Positions 1-8,928 of a stretch of 64,000 nucleotides of DNA are shown one piece after another. This stretch comes from an uncultured Candidatus Puniceispirillum sp. (GTDB lineage Bacteria; Pseudomonadota; Alphaproteobacteria; Puniceispirillales; Puniceispirillaceae): positions 124,001-188,000 of the forward strand of contig CAJJBY010000001.1 of assembly GCA_905182545.1 (NCBI GenBank), given 5' to 3'. The position numbers and the translations under genes were made by a program. How positions within the stretch are numbered: position 1 is the first letter of the stretch; every line of letters begins with the position of its first letter. Below the pieces are notes generated by a model, which saw only the letters and a program-made list of their open reading frames with translations, searched no databases and was not told the origin of the DNA.

Positions 1-905
1 CCTTTGTCCTGATTGTGGAAACAGGCAGCTTAACGCAAGCTGCAGACCGGATGGGAATTGCCGTCTCGGCAGTTAGCCGTAGGCTTCGCGATCTTGAGCT
101 TCGGCTTGGTACAGCCTTGATCCAACGTTCGACAAGGCGGTTGTTTCTGAATGAAACTGGACAGCTATTTTATCAGCGGGCCAAAACGGTCTTATCGACT
201 CTCGAAGATGCTGAACAGGAAGCGCAAAATGCTGGCGGTGCGTTGAGTGGTGTTTTGCGGATCAGCGTTCCTTTGTCATTTGGGATTGCGCATATGTCGA
301 CTGCGATCGCGCAATTCATGCATGCGCATCCTGACATTCACATTGAGATGGATTTAAGTGATAAGCGGGTGGATATGATTGCTGAGGGTTTCGATGCGGC
401 AATCCGCATTGGCAATCTGACCGATTCCAGCCTGATTGCTAAAAAGATTTCCTCGGTCAGTGTTCTGCCAGTCGCCGCGCCAAGCCTGATTTCGCAATGG
501 CCCCAGCTAAACCATCCAAATGATTTGGCAAATATGCCAGCACTTGTCTATGCCAATGACCGAAGCTCGCATGATTGGCATTATGTTGCGCCGGATGGCA
601 AAGCTGGCAGCCTAAACATCACGCCGCGCATGTCGGCCAACAATGGTGATGTACTTCGCGATTTAGCCGTTGCCGGCCTTGGCATGGTGTCATTGCCAAA
701 TTTTTTGCATTATGAGGCGATTAACAAAGGCCTTTTGCAACCGCTGTTTCCAGATTATGACTGGAGCAGCTTTGATATTTTCGTGGTCTATCCAAAAACA
801 ACGATCTTGCCAAAGCGCACGCGTGTTTTTGTTGATTTCATATCTGGCCTTTATGGCAGGTCGCCTTATTGGGAAGAGATTGACCGGACGGCTCTTGCCG
901 GTTGA
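1..905 (+). CDS. LysR-family transcriptional regulator, N-terminus cut by window edge
   Basis: A DNA-binding regulator with an N-terminal winged HTH and a C-terminal LysR effector-binding domain. The reading frame is open from base 3, and the residues FVLIVETGSLTQAA before the first possible start (a GTG at 15) match the usual beginning of the LysR HTH. The true start therefore lies upstream of the window and the GTG is an internal valine. The HTH (AADRMGIAVSAVSRRLRDLE) is followed by the linker helix and a substrate domain beginning near GVLRISVPLSFG. The target is unknown, and the following gene on the same strand is an unrelated ABC-F ATPase. The family call is firm; the effector is not known. 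Confidence 0.93.
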   Translation, partial: FVLIVETGSLTQAADRMGIAVSAVSRRLRDLELRLGTALIQRSTRRLFLNETGQLFYQRAKTVLSTLEDAEQEAQNAGGALSGVLRISVPLSFGIAHMSTAIAQFMHAHPDIHIEMDLSDKRVDMIAEGFDAAIRIGNLTDSSLIAKKISSVSVLPVAAPSLISQWPQLNHPNDLANMPALVYANDRSSHDWHYVAPDGKAGSLNITPRMSANNGDVLRDLAVAGLGMVSLPNFLHYEAINKGLLQPLFPDYDWSSFDIFVVYPKTTILPKRTRVFVDFISGLYGRSPYWEEIDRTALAG

Positions 906-972
906 TCTTTTTTTGCAATATCACGCTTCATGTCATTGACAAATGACCGGTAGCAAGGCACCAGTCTGACCC

Positions 973-2901
973 ATGCTAAAAATTCAAAATCTATCATTCT
1001 CCATCGAGGGAAAACCGCTGTTTGAAAACGCGTCTGCGGTCATCCCAACCGGCCATAAGGTGGGAATCGTTGGGCGCAACGGAACGGGCAAAACATCGCT
1101 TTTCCGGTTGATCCGTGGCGAATGGGCGCTTGATTCAGGCCAGATCGAATATCCCCAACAATTTCGCATCGGCGGTGTCGATCAAGAAGCCCCGGCAAGT
1201 GATATCAGCCTTGTGGATACGGTTTTGGCAGCAGATAGCGAACGCGCCCAGCTTTTTGCCGAAGCTGAAACTTCAACCGACCCGGACCGTATTGCCGATA
1301 TTTATACACGCCTTTCCGATATTGACGCCTATTCTGCCGAGGCGCGCGCCGCCTCAATTCTATCAGGGCTTGGCTTTAGTGCCGAAGCACAGGCGCGTCC
1401 TTGCCATGAATTTTCGGGTGGCTGGCGCATGCGGGTGGCGCTGGCGGCGGTGCTGTTTTCCCAGCCTGATTTGCTGCTTCTTGACGAGCCAACCAACTAT
1501 CTCGATCTTGAAGGTGCGGTCTGGCTTGAGGCATTTTTGGCGAAATACAGACACACGGTTTTGGTGATTTCGCATGACCGGCAATTGCTTAACCGATCAG
1601 TGACCGGCATTTTGCACCTGACCGATCGCAAGCTTGGATATTATACCGGCAATTACGACCAGTTTGATACTGAACGGCGAATGAAGCTTGAACAGCAGCA
1701 ATCAATGGCGCGCAAACAGGACGCCCAGCGACAGCATATCCAGTCATTTGTTGACCGGTTCCGTTACAAGGCGTCAAAGGCACGTCAGGCACAATCACGT
1801 CTCAAGCAGCTTGAAAAAATGCAGCCGATTATGGCGTTGTCGGAACAGGCCGTATCGCCTTTCCGTTTTCCAACGCCTGAAGAATTGCCACCGCCTTTGC
1901 TGGTGCTTGAAGATGTGGCAGTTGGCTATAATCAAAAGCCGGTTTTGCGCAAATTGGATTTGCGCCTTGATGCCGATGACCGCATTGCCCTTCTCGGGGC
2001 AAATGGCGAAGGTAAATCAACCTTGTCAAAGCTGTTTGCCGGACGGTTGCAGCCGTTATCAGGATTGGTCAAGAAATCAGGAAAATTGCGTATCGGCTTT
2101 TTTGCCCAGCATCAGCTTGACGAGCTTGTCGCGGGAGAGAGCCCCTATCAGCATATGCAACGATTGCGGCCAAAAGAACTGCCAACCAAATTACGCGCCC
2201 GGCTTGGCGGGGCTGGATTTAATGCTGATATCGTCGATAATCCGGTTGAACGTCTATCAGGCGGACAAAAGGCACGTTTGCTGATGGCGATGGCGGCGAT
2301 TGATGCGCCGCATATTCTGATCCTTGATGAGCCGACAAACCATCTGGATATTGAAAGCCGTGAAGCCCTTGTCCATGCCTTAAACGTTTATGAAGGAACG
2401 GTAATTCTAGTCAGTCATGATTCGCATCTTGTTGAAATGATCGCTGATCAATTATGGATTGTCCAAGATGGCAAAGTTGCATCATTTGATGGCGATATGG
2501 CCGATTACCAGCGTCAATTGCTGGCGCGTCGTGGTGCTGGTGGCGCCCGCAGTCAGCGTGGCGGTGATTATCAAACGGCCGCATCAAATGATCAGGCGCA
2601 AGGCGGGTCAGGTGAGAAATCAGGCGGCAAATCGCAATTATCCGGCCGGGTGCGCCGCAAGAATACTAGCCAACTTCGCGCCAATGTTAAACAATGTGAA
2701 AAGCTGATGATGACGCTTGCTACCGAAAAAGACAGCATTGCCGCAGAAATGGCAAAGCCCGGTTTCTATGATGGCGACAATGCTGATACGATTGCCCGAT
2801 TATCCAGCCAGCTTGCCGAGATTGATAGATCATTAGTTGAGGCTGAACAGGCCTGGCTTGCGGCTGAGGAGTCGCTTGCCGAAGCCGAGGCCAATGGCTA
2901 G
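973..2901 (+). CDS. ABC-F family ATPase (YheS/Uup-like), ribosome-associated
   Basis: A soluble twin-ATPase of the ABC-F class. These proteins act on the ribosome (translation factors of the EttA/Uup/YheS group) rather than in transport, and no membrane segment is present. Two complete nucleotide-binding domains are visible. The first has Walker A GRNGTGKT at residues 34-41, signature FSGGWRMR and Walker B LLLLDEPTNYLD. The second has Walker A GANGEGKS at 342-349, signature LSGGQKARL and ILILDEPTNHLD. Between them lies the charged, helical ABC-F linker (KASKARQAQSRLKQLEKM). A C-terminal charged coiled-coil tail covers about residues 520-642. The length of 642 aa and this layout fit YheS better than EttA. 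It stands alone in its transcription unit. Confidence 0.93.
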   Translation: MLKIQNLSFSIEGKPLFENASAVIPTGHKVGIVGRNGTGKTSLFRLIRGEWALDSGQIEYPQQFRIGGVDQEAPASDISLVDTVLAADSERAQLFAEAETSTDPDRIADIYTRLSDIDAYSAEARAASILSGLGFSAEAQARPCHEFSGGWRMRVALAAVLFSQPDLLLLDEPTNYLDLEGAVWLEAFLAKYRHTVLVISHDRQLLNRSVTGILHLTDRKLGYYTGNYDQFDTERRMKLEQQQSMARKQDAQRQHIQSFVDRFRYKASKARQAQSRLKQLEKMQPIMALSEQAVSPFRFPTPEELPPPLLVLEDVAVGYNQKPVLRKLDLRLDADDRIALLGANGEGKSTLSKLFAGRLQPLSGLVKKSGKLRIGFFAQHQLDELVAGESPYQHMQRLRPKELPTKLRARLGGAGFNADIVDNPVERLSGGQKARLLMAMAAIDAPHILILDEPTNHLDIESREALVHALNVYEGTVILVSHDSHLVEMIADQLWIVQDGKVASFDGDMADYQRQLLARRGAGGARSQRGGDYQTAASNDQAQGGSGEKSGGKSQLSGRVRRKNTSQLRANVKQCEKLMMTLATEKDSIAAEMAKPGFYDGDNADTIARLSSQLAEIDRSLVEAEQAWLAAEESLAEAEANG

Positions 2902-3124
2902 CCATGTGGGCATCGTGTTTATAAAACGATGATATCAATGATGGTTTTTAACATTTGGAATTTTGCCTGAATTCGTGTTTGATCGTAACAGTAAAACTAC
3001 CTTTCGGTAAATTCACCAATTGCATCATTCCAGATGGAGGCTGCGGCAATCATGAGCAAATCCCATGATGATCACGGCCAAAATCGGGGATGAAAAGCGT
3101 GTCGAATAGGGCATTGATTTTGAT

Positions 3125-4459
3125 ATGTGGAAAACACGGATGCCGATGATCGGCCATATTCGGCTTGGGCTGTTATGCGTGGCATGGATGGCGGCGCTGA
3201 TACAGGTGACAACAGGCGCCGATCTGATTGAAGTGGTTAATCTTGGTGTTATCGCCTTTATTGCCTTTGTGATTTTAACCTTATCACGCCTTCGGCATGA
3301 TTCGGCTCTGATCTTGCTATTGCTTGTGGTTGTTGGTTGGGCGCTTCTTGATCATTTTCCCGATGGCAATGAATGGGCTATTGGCGGCCGTTATGTTTTG
3401 ATATTTGCCGCGCTTTTACCAACCATGGCATTGGTGCGCGCGACCGCCTCAATGATGCCTTCGGTTCACCGAACGCAGGACGCGCTGGCGCAATTGCCAG
3501 CTTCGGCCTCGTCGGGTGGGTTGCATCTGGCGGCCAATATTTTTGGTGGTATCATCAATACCGGTGCGCTGGCAATTCTGTCGGCGGCCATTCCCAAAGG
3601 TGCTGACGATCAACGCCGCCAGCTTGCTGCCGAGGCGGCACTTCGTGGGATGGTGACAGCGGCGGCTTGGTCGCCCTTTTTCGTGGCTTTCGCGATTGGT
3701 CAAGGCTTTGTTGGCAAGGCCAATTCTTGGATCGCAATTGGCATTGGTGGGGTGACGGCCATTTTATTTGCAGCGATTTCATTACCGCTGTTGAACCGGT
3801 CATTTTCCGGCGGGCAATTACGGCTTGCGCTGATCTGTCTTAAACCTGTTCTGATGCGGCTTTTGCTGGTGCTTGGGGCGGTTCTTGGGTCGGCGTTGCT
3901 GTTTGATTTTACCGCTTTATCGGCAGTGGTTGTGGTGATGCCGGTCTTGGTATTGGTGCAATTCATCCGCTATCCGGCGCAGATCAAACCCATCATCGAA
4001 GATACGGCAAGCAGCATGCGTAATATTGCTGACGATATTTTGATCATCAGCATGGCCATGTTAATCGGCTATTTTGCAACACGAACTGGCGCCTTTACGG
4101 TTCTTGTGACCAGTCTTTATGACGGTGTCATCCCGGGCTGGTTTGCGCTGATCATGACGCCGCTTGGCATGATGCTAGCCTCGGTTGTCGGTGTTCATCC
4201 GGTGATTAGCAGCACGGCATTTCTGGCGGTGTTCAGTGGTGGCCATGCCGATGTGCATCCGGCATTATTGATGCAAGCGCATTTGATTGGATGGGGCGCG
4301 GGAACGATGAGTTCGGTTGCGTCACTTTCGGTAATCACCGGCGCCAATCTATTTCGGGTGCGATCGCGTGATCTGGTGCTTGGGCCAAATCTTTGGACAG
4401 CTTTAGCCTATGCGGTTTTTGGTGGGGCGGCATTATGTCTTGTAAATATGGTGATCTAG
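3125..4459 (+). CDS. Polytopic inner-membrane protein, possible ion-transporter-superfamily permease
   Basis: A 444-residue, very hydrophobic protein with roughly 10-12 predicted membrane helices along its whole length and no soluble domain. The segment GMVTAAAWSPFFVAFAIGQG in the first half, and a second-half repeat-like pattern with helix breaks (GVHPVISSTAFLAVF), resemble carriers of the ion-transporter superfamily such as the CitT, DctM and NhaC groups. I do not recognise a specific family. The ATG at 3125 was chosen because no better start lies upstream. The gene is 58 bp upstream of a DadA-like dehydrogenase on the same strand, so an amino-acid or organic-anion substrate is possible. 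That link is inference from position only. Confidence 0.7.
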   Translation: MWKTRMPMIGHIRLGLLCVAWMAALIQVTTGADLIEVVNLGVIAFIAFVILTLSRLRHDSALILLLLVVVGWALLDHFPDGNEWAIGGRYVLIFAALLPTMALVRATASMMPSVHRTQDALAQLPASASSGGLHLAANIFGGIINTGALAILSAAIPKGADDQRRQLAAEAALRGMVTAAAWSPFFVAFAIGQGFVGKANSWIAIGIGGVTAILFAAISLPLLNRSFSGGQLRLALICLKPVLMRLLLVLGAVLGSALLFDFTALSAVVVVMPVLVLVQFIRYPAQIKPIIEDTASSMRNIADDILIISMAMLIGYFATRTGAFTVLVTSLYDGVIPGWFALIMTPLGMMLASVVGVHPVISSTAFLAVFSGGHADVHPALLMQAHLIGWGAGTMSSVASLSVITGANLFRVRSRDLVLGPNLWTALAYAVFGGAALCLVNMVI

Positions 4460-4517
4460 CCAATCATAGAGTGCTGGTTGTAAAACAGCGTGAAATGGGG
4501 TTTGCGGAGCATCGGGT

Positions 4518-5768
4518 ATGAAAAAATCAATAATTGTGATCGGCGGCGGCATTGTCGGGGTTGCGGCGGCTTTACAGCTTCAGCTTGATGGGCATCAGGT
4601 GCGTTTGATTGATCGGCAACAGCCAGGCCGTGAAACCTCATATGGCAACGCCGGTGTGTTGTCGGATTCATCGGTTGTCGTGCTAAATAATCCGGTGCTG
4701 ATCAAGGCATTGCCAAAATTGCTTTTGAACCGGTCAAATGGGCTTCGTTACAATCCTTTTTTCGTGTTGCGGCGGCTTGGTTGGTTTGTGCGGTTTCTGG
4801 CGCATTGCCGTCCATCGCATGTCAAACATGCTGCCCATGCCTTGCGGGCGTTGCTGCAACTATCGCTAGGCCAGCATAAAAAATGGATCAAGGCCGCTGG
4901 CGTTGATCATCTGCTTCGTCATGGCGGTGGCTGGTTTAAGCTGTTCCGAACCGAAAAAGGCTATGCTAATTATGCGGCTGAAATGGATACCATGCGCGAA
5001 GTTGGGGTCGCGTTTTCGGTCTTTGATCGCGAGCAGATCCGGCAAATCGAACCCGGGCTTGCGCCAATCTATCACAAGGGCGTGTTGATGGATGAGACCT
5101 GTGCGGTGTCCAGCCCTGCTGATCTGACCGATGCTTATCTTGCGCTATTCAAGGCGGCTGGCGGTGTTGTTGATTGCGTGACCGTAACTGGCCTGACGCG
5201 CGCCGATGATCGTTGGCAGGTGCGTGGTAATCATGGCGCATCATTTCACAGTGATGATGTTGTGCTGGCGGCAGGGGCATGGTCGGCCGAAATTGCTGGC
5301 TTGCTTGGATATGACATCCCGATGGCTTGGGAGCGTGGCTATCATCTGCATTTCGAAGCTGGTGATGAGCCAGTGGTCACAAGACCCGTTCTTGATGTTG
5401 AAGGCGGTTTTGTTGTCGCGCCAATGCGGCAGGGTTTGCGGGTGACATCAGGCGTTGAATTGACCGATCGTGACGCCCCGCCCAATTTTAGTCAAATCAC
5501 CCGATCAGCGGCTTTAGCGGGCGAGGCGGTAAAGCTGGGAAAGCAGATAGAAGAAACGCCATGGATGGGGCGACGGCCAACTCTTGTCGACTCGCTGCCA
5601 ATAATTGGTGCTGCACCGCGCCATGATGGGCTGTGGTTCAATTTTGGGCATCATCATATAGGCCTGTCGATAGCACCCGGATCGGCATTGCTGTTAGCAG
5701 CTTTGATCGAAAAGATTCCGCCGCCGATTGATCCGGCACCCTTTCAGGCGTCTAGATTCTCAATCTGA
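4518..5768 (+). CDS. FAD-dependent D-amino-acid dehydrogenase-like oxidoreductase (DadA type)
   Basis: A member of the DAO/DadA flavoprotein family, which oxidatively deaminates D-amino acids or related amines and passes electrons to the respiratory chain. It begins directly with the dinucleotide-binding motif IVIGGGIVGVAAA (residues 5-17). The ETSYGNAGVLSDSS segment is typical of DadA, and the conserved C-terminal FAD contact region (RPTLVDSLPIIGAAPRHDG, then NFGHHHIGLSIAPGSA) is present. Its 416 aa is the usual DadA length. A GGAG lies a little upstream of the ATG. The preceding membrane-protein gene may share its transcript. The substrate cannot be read from the sequence. Confidence 0.88.
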   Translation: MKKSIIVIGGGIVGVAAALQLQLDGHQVRLIDRQQPGRETSYGNAGVLSDSSVVVLNNPVLIKALPKLLLNRSNGLRYNPFFVLRRLGWFVRFLAHCRPSHVKHAAHALRALLQLSLGQHKKWIKAAGVDHLLRHGGGWFKLFRTEKGYANYAAEMDTMREVGVAFSVFDREQIRQIEPGLAPIYHKGVLMDETCAVSSPADLTDAYLALFKAAGGVVDCVTVTGLTRADDRWQVRGNHGASFHSDDVVLAAGAWSAEIAGLLGYDIPMAWERGYHLHFEAGDEPVVTRPVLDVEGGFVVAPMRQGLRVTSGVELTDRDAPPNFSQITRSAALAGEAVKLGKQIEETPWMGRRPTLVDSLPIIGAAPRHDGLWFNFGHHHIGLSIAPGSALLLAALIEKIPPPIDPAPFQASRFSI

Positions 5769-6119
5769 TTTGGTGACTTTAGCGGTAAATAGTTTATCCT
5801 TGCACACAGTCAGCATCAGCAAGTTGGTAGCAAAAGTATTGAAAAAATAATCACTTAACCATCAAACATAATATCGCCGGCCTGGGCAATACGGTGGCAT
5901 GGGGAATGGATCAGGTCAGAGAGTTGAGGCGGCTCCACGATCCATTGTAATGATGGACGTAAGGCTGACTATATACTGACATACAACATGGACGCGGTTG
6001 GGGTTGGGAGATCAACAATCAAAGGAAAAATTGTGCATGAAAATATCAACTTTTCCGATGCTTTATGATAACCTTATCCTTAAATTTATGCCCCTTAGTT
6101 CCAGTTTGGAGAGATATCA
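5769..6119. other. Intergenic region holding a short IS3 orfA relic
   Basis: About 350 bases without a gene. Near 5898-5945 it carries a short relic of an IS3-type orfA, listed separately. The last part provides the ribosome binding site (GGAGAG at about 6109-6114) for the VOC gene. The rest is AT-rich and shows no recognisable RNA or coding signal. This is the left edge of the AT-rich accessory segment. Confidence 0.5.
5898..5945 (+). mobile_element. Decayed fragment of an IS3-family orfA transposase gene
   Basis: About 45 bases can be read as GMDQVRELRRLHD. They align with GTDQLRELRQLHA in the larger IS3 remnant near 18.15 kb, at roughly three-quarters base identity by eye. This is the conserved C-terminal helix of IS3-group OrfA proteins. 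A stop follows at once, and no orfB or terminal repeats are visible, so this is only a relic. The short length keeps confidence moderate. Confidence 0.5.
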
Positions 6120-6794
6120 ATGGCATCGTCTACTATTGATCACATTGTAATCGGTGCGGCCAACTTAGAAAAAGCCACAAAAAAAGTAGAAGGCTTACTA
6201 AAAACCACGTTTTCAACAAGTGGAAACCACGTTTCGATGGCTACGCATAATCGCCTTCTAAAGCTACAGAATTCTATATACATGGAAATTATTGCTACCG
6301 ACCCTAGCGCCTCATTTCCGAAATCATGTAATCGAGAAAAACGTTGGTTCTCACTTGATTCTAGCAAAACTAAAAGAAGATTATCACGGGCCCCACAACC
6401 GCTTTGTTGGGTTGTTGCCGTGAATAACATTGAGCAAAGTGCCTCAAATTGTGGCTACGAACCTGGCAGAATCACTGAAATGTCACGAGGTGACTTTCGA
6501 TGGAAATTAACCGTACCAGACAGTGGTGAGTTACCCGAGGATGGTGTTTTACCTGTTTTAATAGAATGGCCAAATGCCAAAAACCCAGCCGAAGTGATGC
6601 CAAAGAGTGGTTTGATTTTAAAACAGCTATTACTTTTTCACCCAAACCCAAATTCTATCGAGCGCATATTGTCTAAATTGGACATTTCAGGACCAATTGG
6701 CGTCAAACTTGGCGAACCAGCACTCCAATTTTCTTTTGAAAAACCGGACGGCAGCAATGTTTTGTTTAGCGAGAACTGTTTGGCTGAAGTTTGA
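6120..6794 (+). CDS. VOC-family / glyoxalase-like domain protein
   Basis: A 224-residue soluble protein. It opens with STIDHIVIGAANLEKA, the first beta strand of a vicinal-oxygen-chelate module, followed by HNRLLKLQNSIYMEIIATDP. That pattern is characteristic of the glyoxalase-like domain group (Pfam Glyoxalase_2/3 type), in which the His of DHI and the Glu of MEII are candidate metal ligands. No signal peptide is present. An RBS (GGAGAG) sits 6 bases before the ATG. The composition is AT-rich like its neighbours up to 13.8 kb. The reaction is unknown, as VOC proteins include isomerases, dioxygenases and binding proteins. Confidence 0.75.
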   Translation: MASSTIDHIVIGAANLEKATKKVEGLLKTTFSTSGNHVSMATHNRLLKLQNSIYMEIIATDPSASFPKSCNREKRWFSLDSSKTKRRLSRAPQPLCWVVAVNNIEQSASNCGYEPGRITEMSRGDFRWKLTVPDSGELPEDGVLPVLIEWPNAKNPAEVMPKSGLILKQLLLFHPNPNSIERILSKLDISGPIGVKLGEPALQFSFEKPDGSNVLFSENCLAEV

Positions 6795-6940
6795 GGCCTT
6801 GCCGCAGCTGAGCAAAATTAAACGGCAAGTCCTCAAAGACGTCTGATACATGATCTGCGTTTTGGCAACTTTCAAAACAAACCTAAAAACGACTGTTATC
6901 TCACCTTTAAATAAGGTCAACCGGGACAACACATAATTCT

Positions 6941-7642
6941 TTATTCATGGTGTTTTGCTAAAGGTGCCTGATCTCTTTCTTTCATACTGTAATTGCGGCT
7001 AATCAAAAACAATTCTATTTTGTCAAAAAAGTCTGGTGACATCGATGAGGTAAGCGCCAGTGCAGAAGATAAATTATTTGGTTTCACTAGGGTTATAAAT
7101 TGATCTGAAGCTGACAGGTCGCAATAAACACAATCCAGAGACGCATGCTTATTAAACGCAGTATTTGGAATAGATACCCCACTTTGTATGCTTAGCAACA
7201 ACGCATCTGACTTTGAAGTTATCTCAAAATTTACATCGGTTACTATGTCGGCTTGCCAGCAAGCCAGTCTCTTTCCAATTCGAATTCTGTAATCTTTGAA
7301 ATGCTTCTTAATGCCAGCCTTTTGCGCCAGGCGGTGTAGTTTATTTCGCTGCCAATTTTCCAACGATTTCTCACTATCCCATAATTGATGAGATAAAAGA
7401 CACTGATCATCAAACAAGGCTCGATATCGGTTCAACCAAATTAAGCCATTATGTTTTTCTAACTCGGGTTTTAGCTTTTCTACATAGTCGAAATAATGAT
7501 TTAAATGGCCTGGATTTGGAACAACTTCAAAAAACAGGCCTATTAATGCTTTGTTTGACACTGAAATAAAACCCTTCAAATCTTTGGTCTGCAAATTATT
7601 GGGTGCTTCAATTGCTGTATTCCATAAAGTCCAACTCACCAA
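6941..7642 (-). CDS. Antibiotic-biosynthesis-monooxygenase (ABM)-like protein
   Basis: Residues ~30-120 read ALIGLFFEVVPNPGHLNHYF, then EKHNGLIWLNRYRALFDD, LLSHQLWDSEKSLENWQRN and KHFKDYRIRIG. This order (beta strand, E-V-x-P, helix, glycine-led strand, W-x-S/D-E, N/H-rich helix, DYRIRIG) is the ABM/dimeric alpha-beta-barrel pattern of small cofactor-free monooxygenases. The remaining ~110 C-terminal residues show a weaker, possibly second, copy of the fold and I do not recognise them. It is transcribed divergently from the TRAP operon, with about 80 bases between starts, so shared regulation is plausible. The start is uncertain; a Met further in would still keep the domain. Confidence 0.65.
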   Translation of the reverse strand: MVSWTLWNTAIEAPNNLQTKDLKGFISVSNKALIGLFFEVVPNPGHLNHYFDYVEKLKPELEKHNGLIWLNRYRALFDDQCLLSHQLWDSEKSLENWQRNKLHRLAQKAGIKKHFKDYRIRIGKRLACWQADIVTDVNFEITSKSDALLLSIQSGVSIPNTAFNKHASLDCVYCDLSASDQFITLVKPNNLSSALALTSSMSPDFFDKIELFLISRNYSMKERDQAPLAKHHE

Positions 7643-7723
7643 ACATAGCAGAATATGATGGACAAAAGATTAGAATCGATTGAACATCAGCATCAAATCA
7701 GTTGAAAAAATTTGGAGGAAACA

Positions 7724-8849
7724 ATGGATAGAAGATCTTTCGTGACCGGATTAGCGGTTGGTGGTGCTGTTGGCGCAGGAGCGGCCTCACTTTTGGTTAA
7801 GCCAAAGGAAACAGGTGAAAGAAGTTGCGGCTCCAGCCATTGCTGCAGAACGAATCGAAATCGCAATGGTGGCAACTTGGGGTAGAGATTTCCCTGGCTT
7901 GGGTACTGGAGCGCAGCGCTTTGCTCAAAGGTTGTCTGATGTGAGTGATGGCCGTATTCAGGTAACTTACTATGCAGCTGGGGAACGCGTTGGTGCATTT
8001 GACTCATTTGATGAAGTCGCTTCAGGTAATGCGCAGGCTTATCATGCTGCTGACTACTACTGGAAAGGCAAGCACCCTGGGTGGGCGTATTTTACTGCAG
8101 TACCATTCGGCCTAACTTATCCAGAGATGAAATCCTGGCTCCATTGGATGGGTGGCCAAGAGCTTCATGATGAACTTGCCGGAGAATTTGGTTTAAAGTG
8201 TGTTCCGATGGGCAATACTGGTGTTCAGTGGGGTGGCTGGTTTAATAAAGAAATTAACTCAGGTGATGACCTTAAGGGTTTAAAAATGCGTATCCCAGGT
8301 CTTGGTGGAGACGTTATGGCGAAGCTTGGTGCTTCACCCGTATCTTTACCCGGTGGCCAGATTTATGAAAACCTTGTGTCTGGTGCTATTGATGCAACTG
8401 AGTGGGTTGGGCCATGGAACGATGAAGCAATGAAGTTCTATGAAGCGGCTAAGTATTATTACTACCCTGGAATGCATGAGCCGGCATCACAGCTCCATGC
8501 AGGATTTAACGCTTCATTCTGGAGTGGCCTTAGTGCGTCAGATAAGGCGCTAATCAGCGCGGTTGCCCAGGGAGAGGACAATAACTTTATGGCTGAATAC
8601 AATGCCAAAAATGGTGCTGCCCTGGAACGTCTCGTTAAAGATCAAGGGGTCATTGTCAAAGAGTTTAATGATGATGTCTACGCAGCCTTCAAGCAAGGTT
8701 CGGACGAGGTCTACGCCGAAGTTCGTGAGCACTCTGCATTGGCAGCAAAGATCCACGACTCTGCAATGAATGCACGAAAAGTTGTTGGTGATTACATTCA
8801 GTTAAATGATGTTGCGTACACTAACAAGCGTAACGCAGCACTCAGCTAA
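7724..8849 (+). CDS. TRAP transporter substrate-binding protein, DctP family (frameshifted as sequenced)
   Basis: The periplasmic solute receptor of a TRAP transporter. Translation starts at the ATG at 7724 behind a strong RBS (TTGGAGGAAACA). It gives MDRRSFVTGLAVGGAVGAG, a twin-arginine signal peptide, which fits the Tat-exported DctP subgroup. The frame breaks near 7820-7826; the rest of the protein (VKEVAAPAIAAERIEIAMVA to the end) is in the next frame. The total span is 3n+1 bases, so one extra base (probably G in ACAGGTG) explains it. The body shows TRAP receptor landmarks such as GLKMRIPGLGGDVMAKLGA and LPGGQIYENLVSGAIDATEW. Permease genes follow on the same strand, so the ligand is probably an organic carboxylate. 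Confidence 0.88.
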
Positions 8850-8854
8850 TCGAC

Positions 8855-8898
8855 ATATCAAAGACCTGCCAGTGAATGGCAGGTCTTTGATATTTTTT
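8855..8898 (+). terminator. Strong intrinsic hairpin between TRAP receptor and permease genes
   Basis: A perfect 17-bp inverted repeat (8855-8871 pairing with 8877-8893, loop GTGAA) is followed by a T-rich run. It begins 5 bases after the receptor stop and lies 30 bases upstream of the small-permease ATG. It probably acts as a partial terminator or 3' mRNA stabiliser that lets the receptor be made in excess over the permease. Confidence 0.85.
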
Positions 8899-8928
8899 AA
8901 TTTTCCAACCGTCTTATTGGGAAAAGCT

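Noticed and set aside
15-905. The GTG at base 15 as the start of the first LysR gene
   Set aside because: Residues before it continue the conserved HTH opening, so the gene begins upstream of the window.
2911-2931. A short hairpin after the ABC-F gene (CATCGT / ACGATG)
   Set aside because: It has one mismatch and no T run directly after it, so calling it a terminator would be unsupported.
8806-8928. An N-terminal extension of the TRAP small permease
   Set aside because: It would be encoded by the end of the receptor gene and the 17-bp hairpin; the ATG at 8929 gives the proper membrane start.
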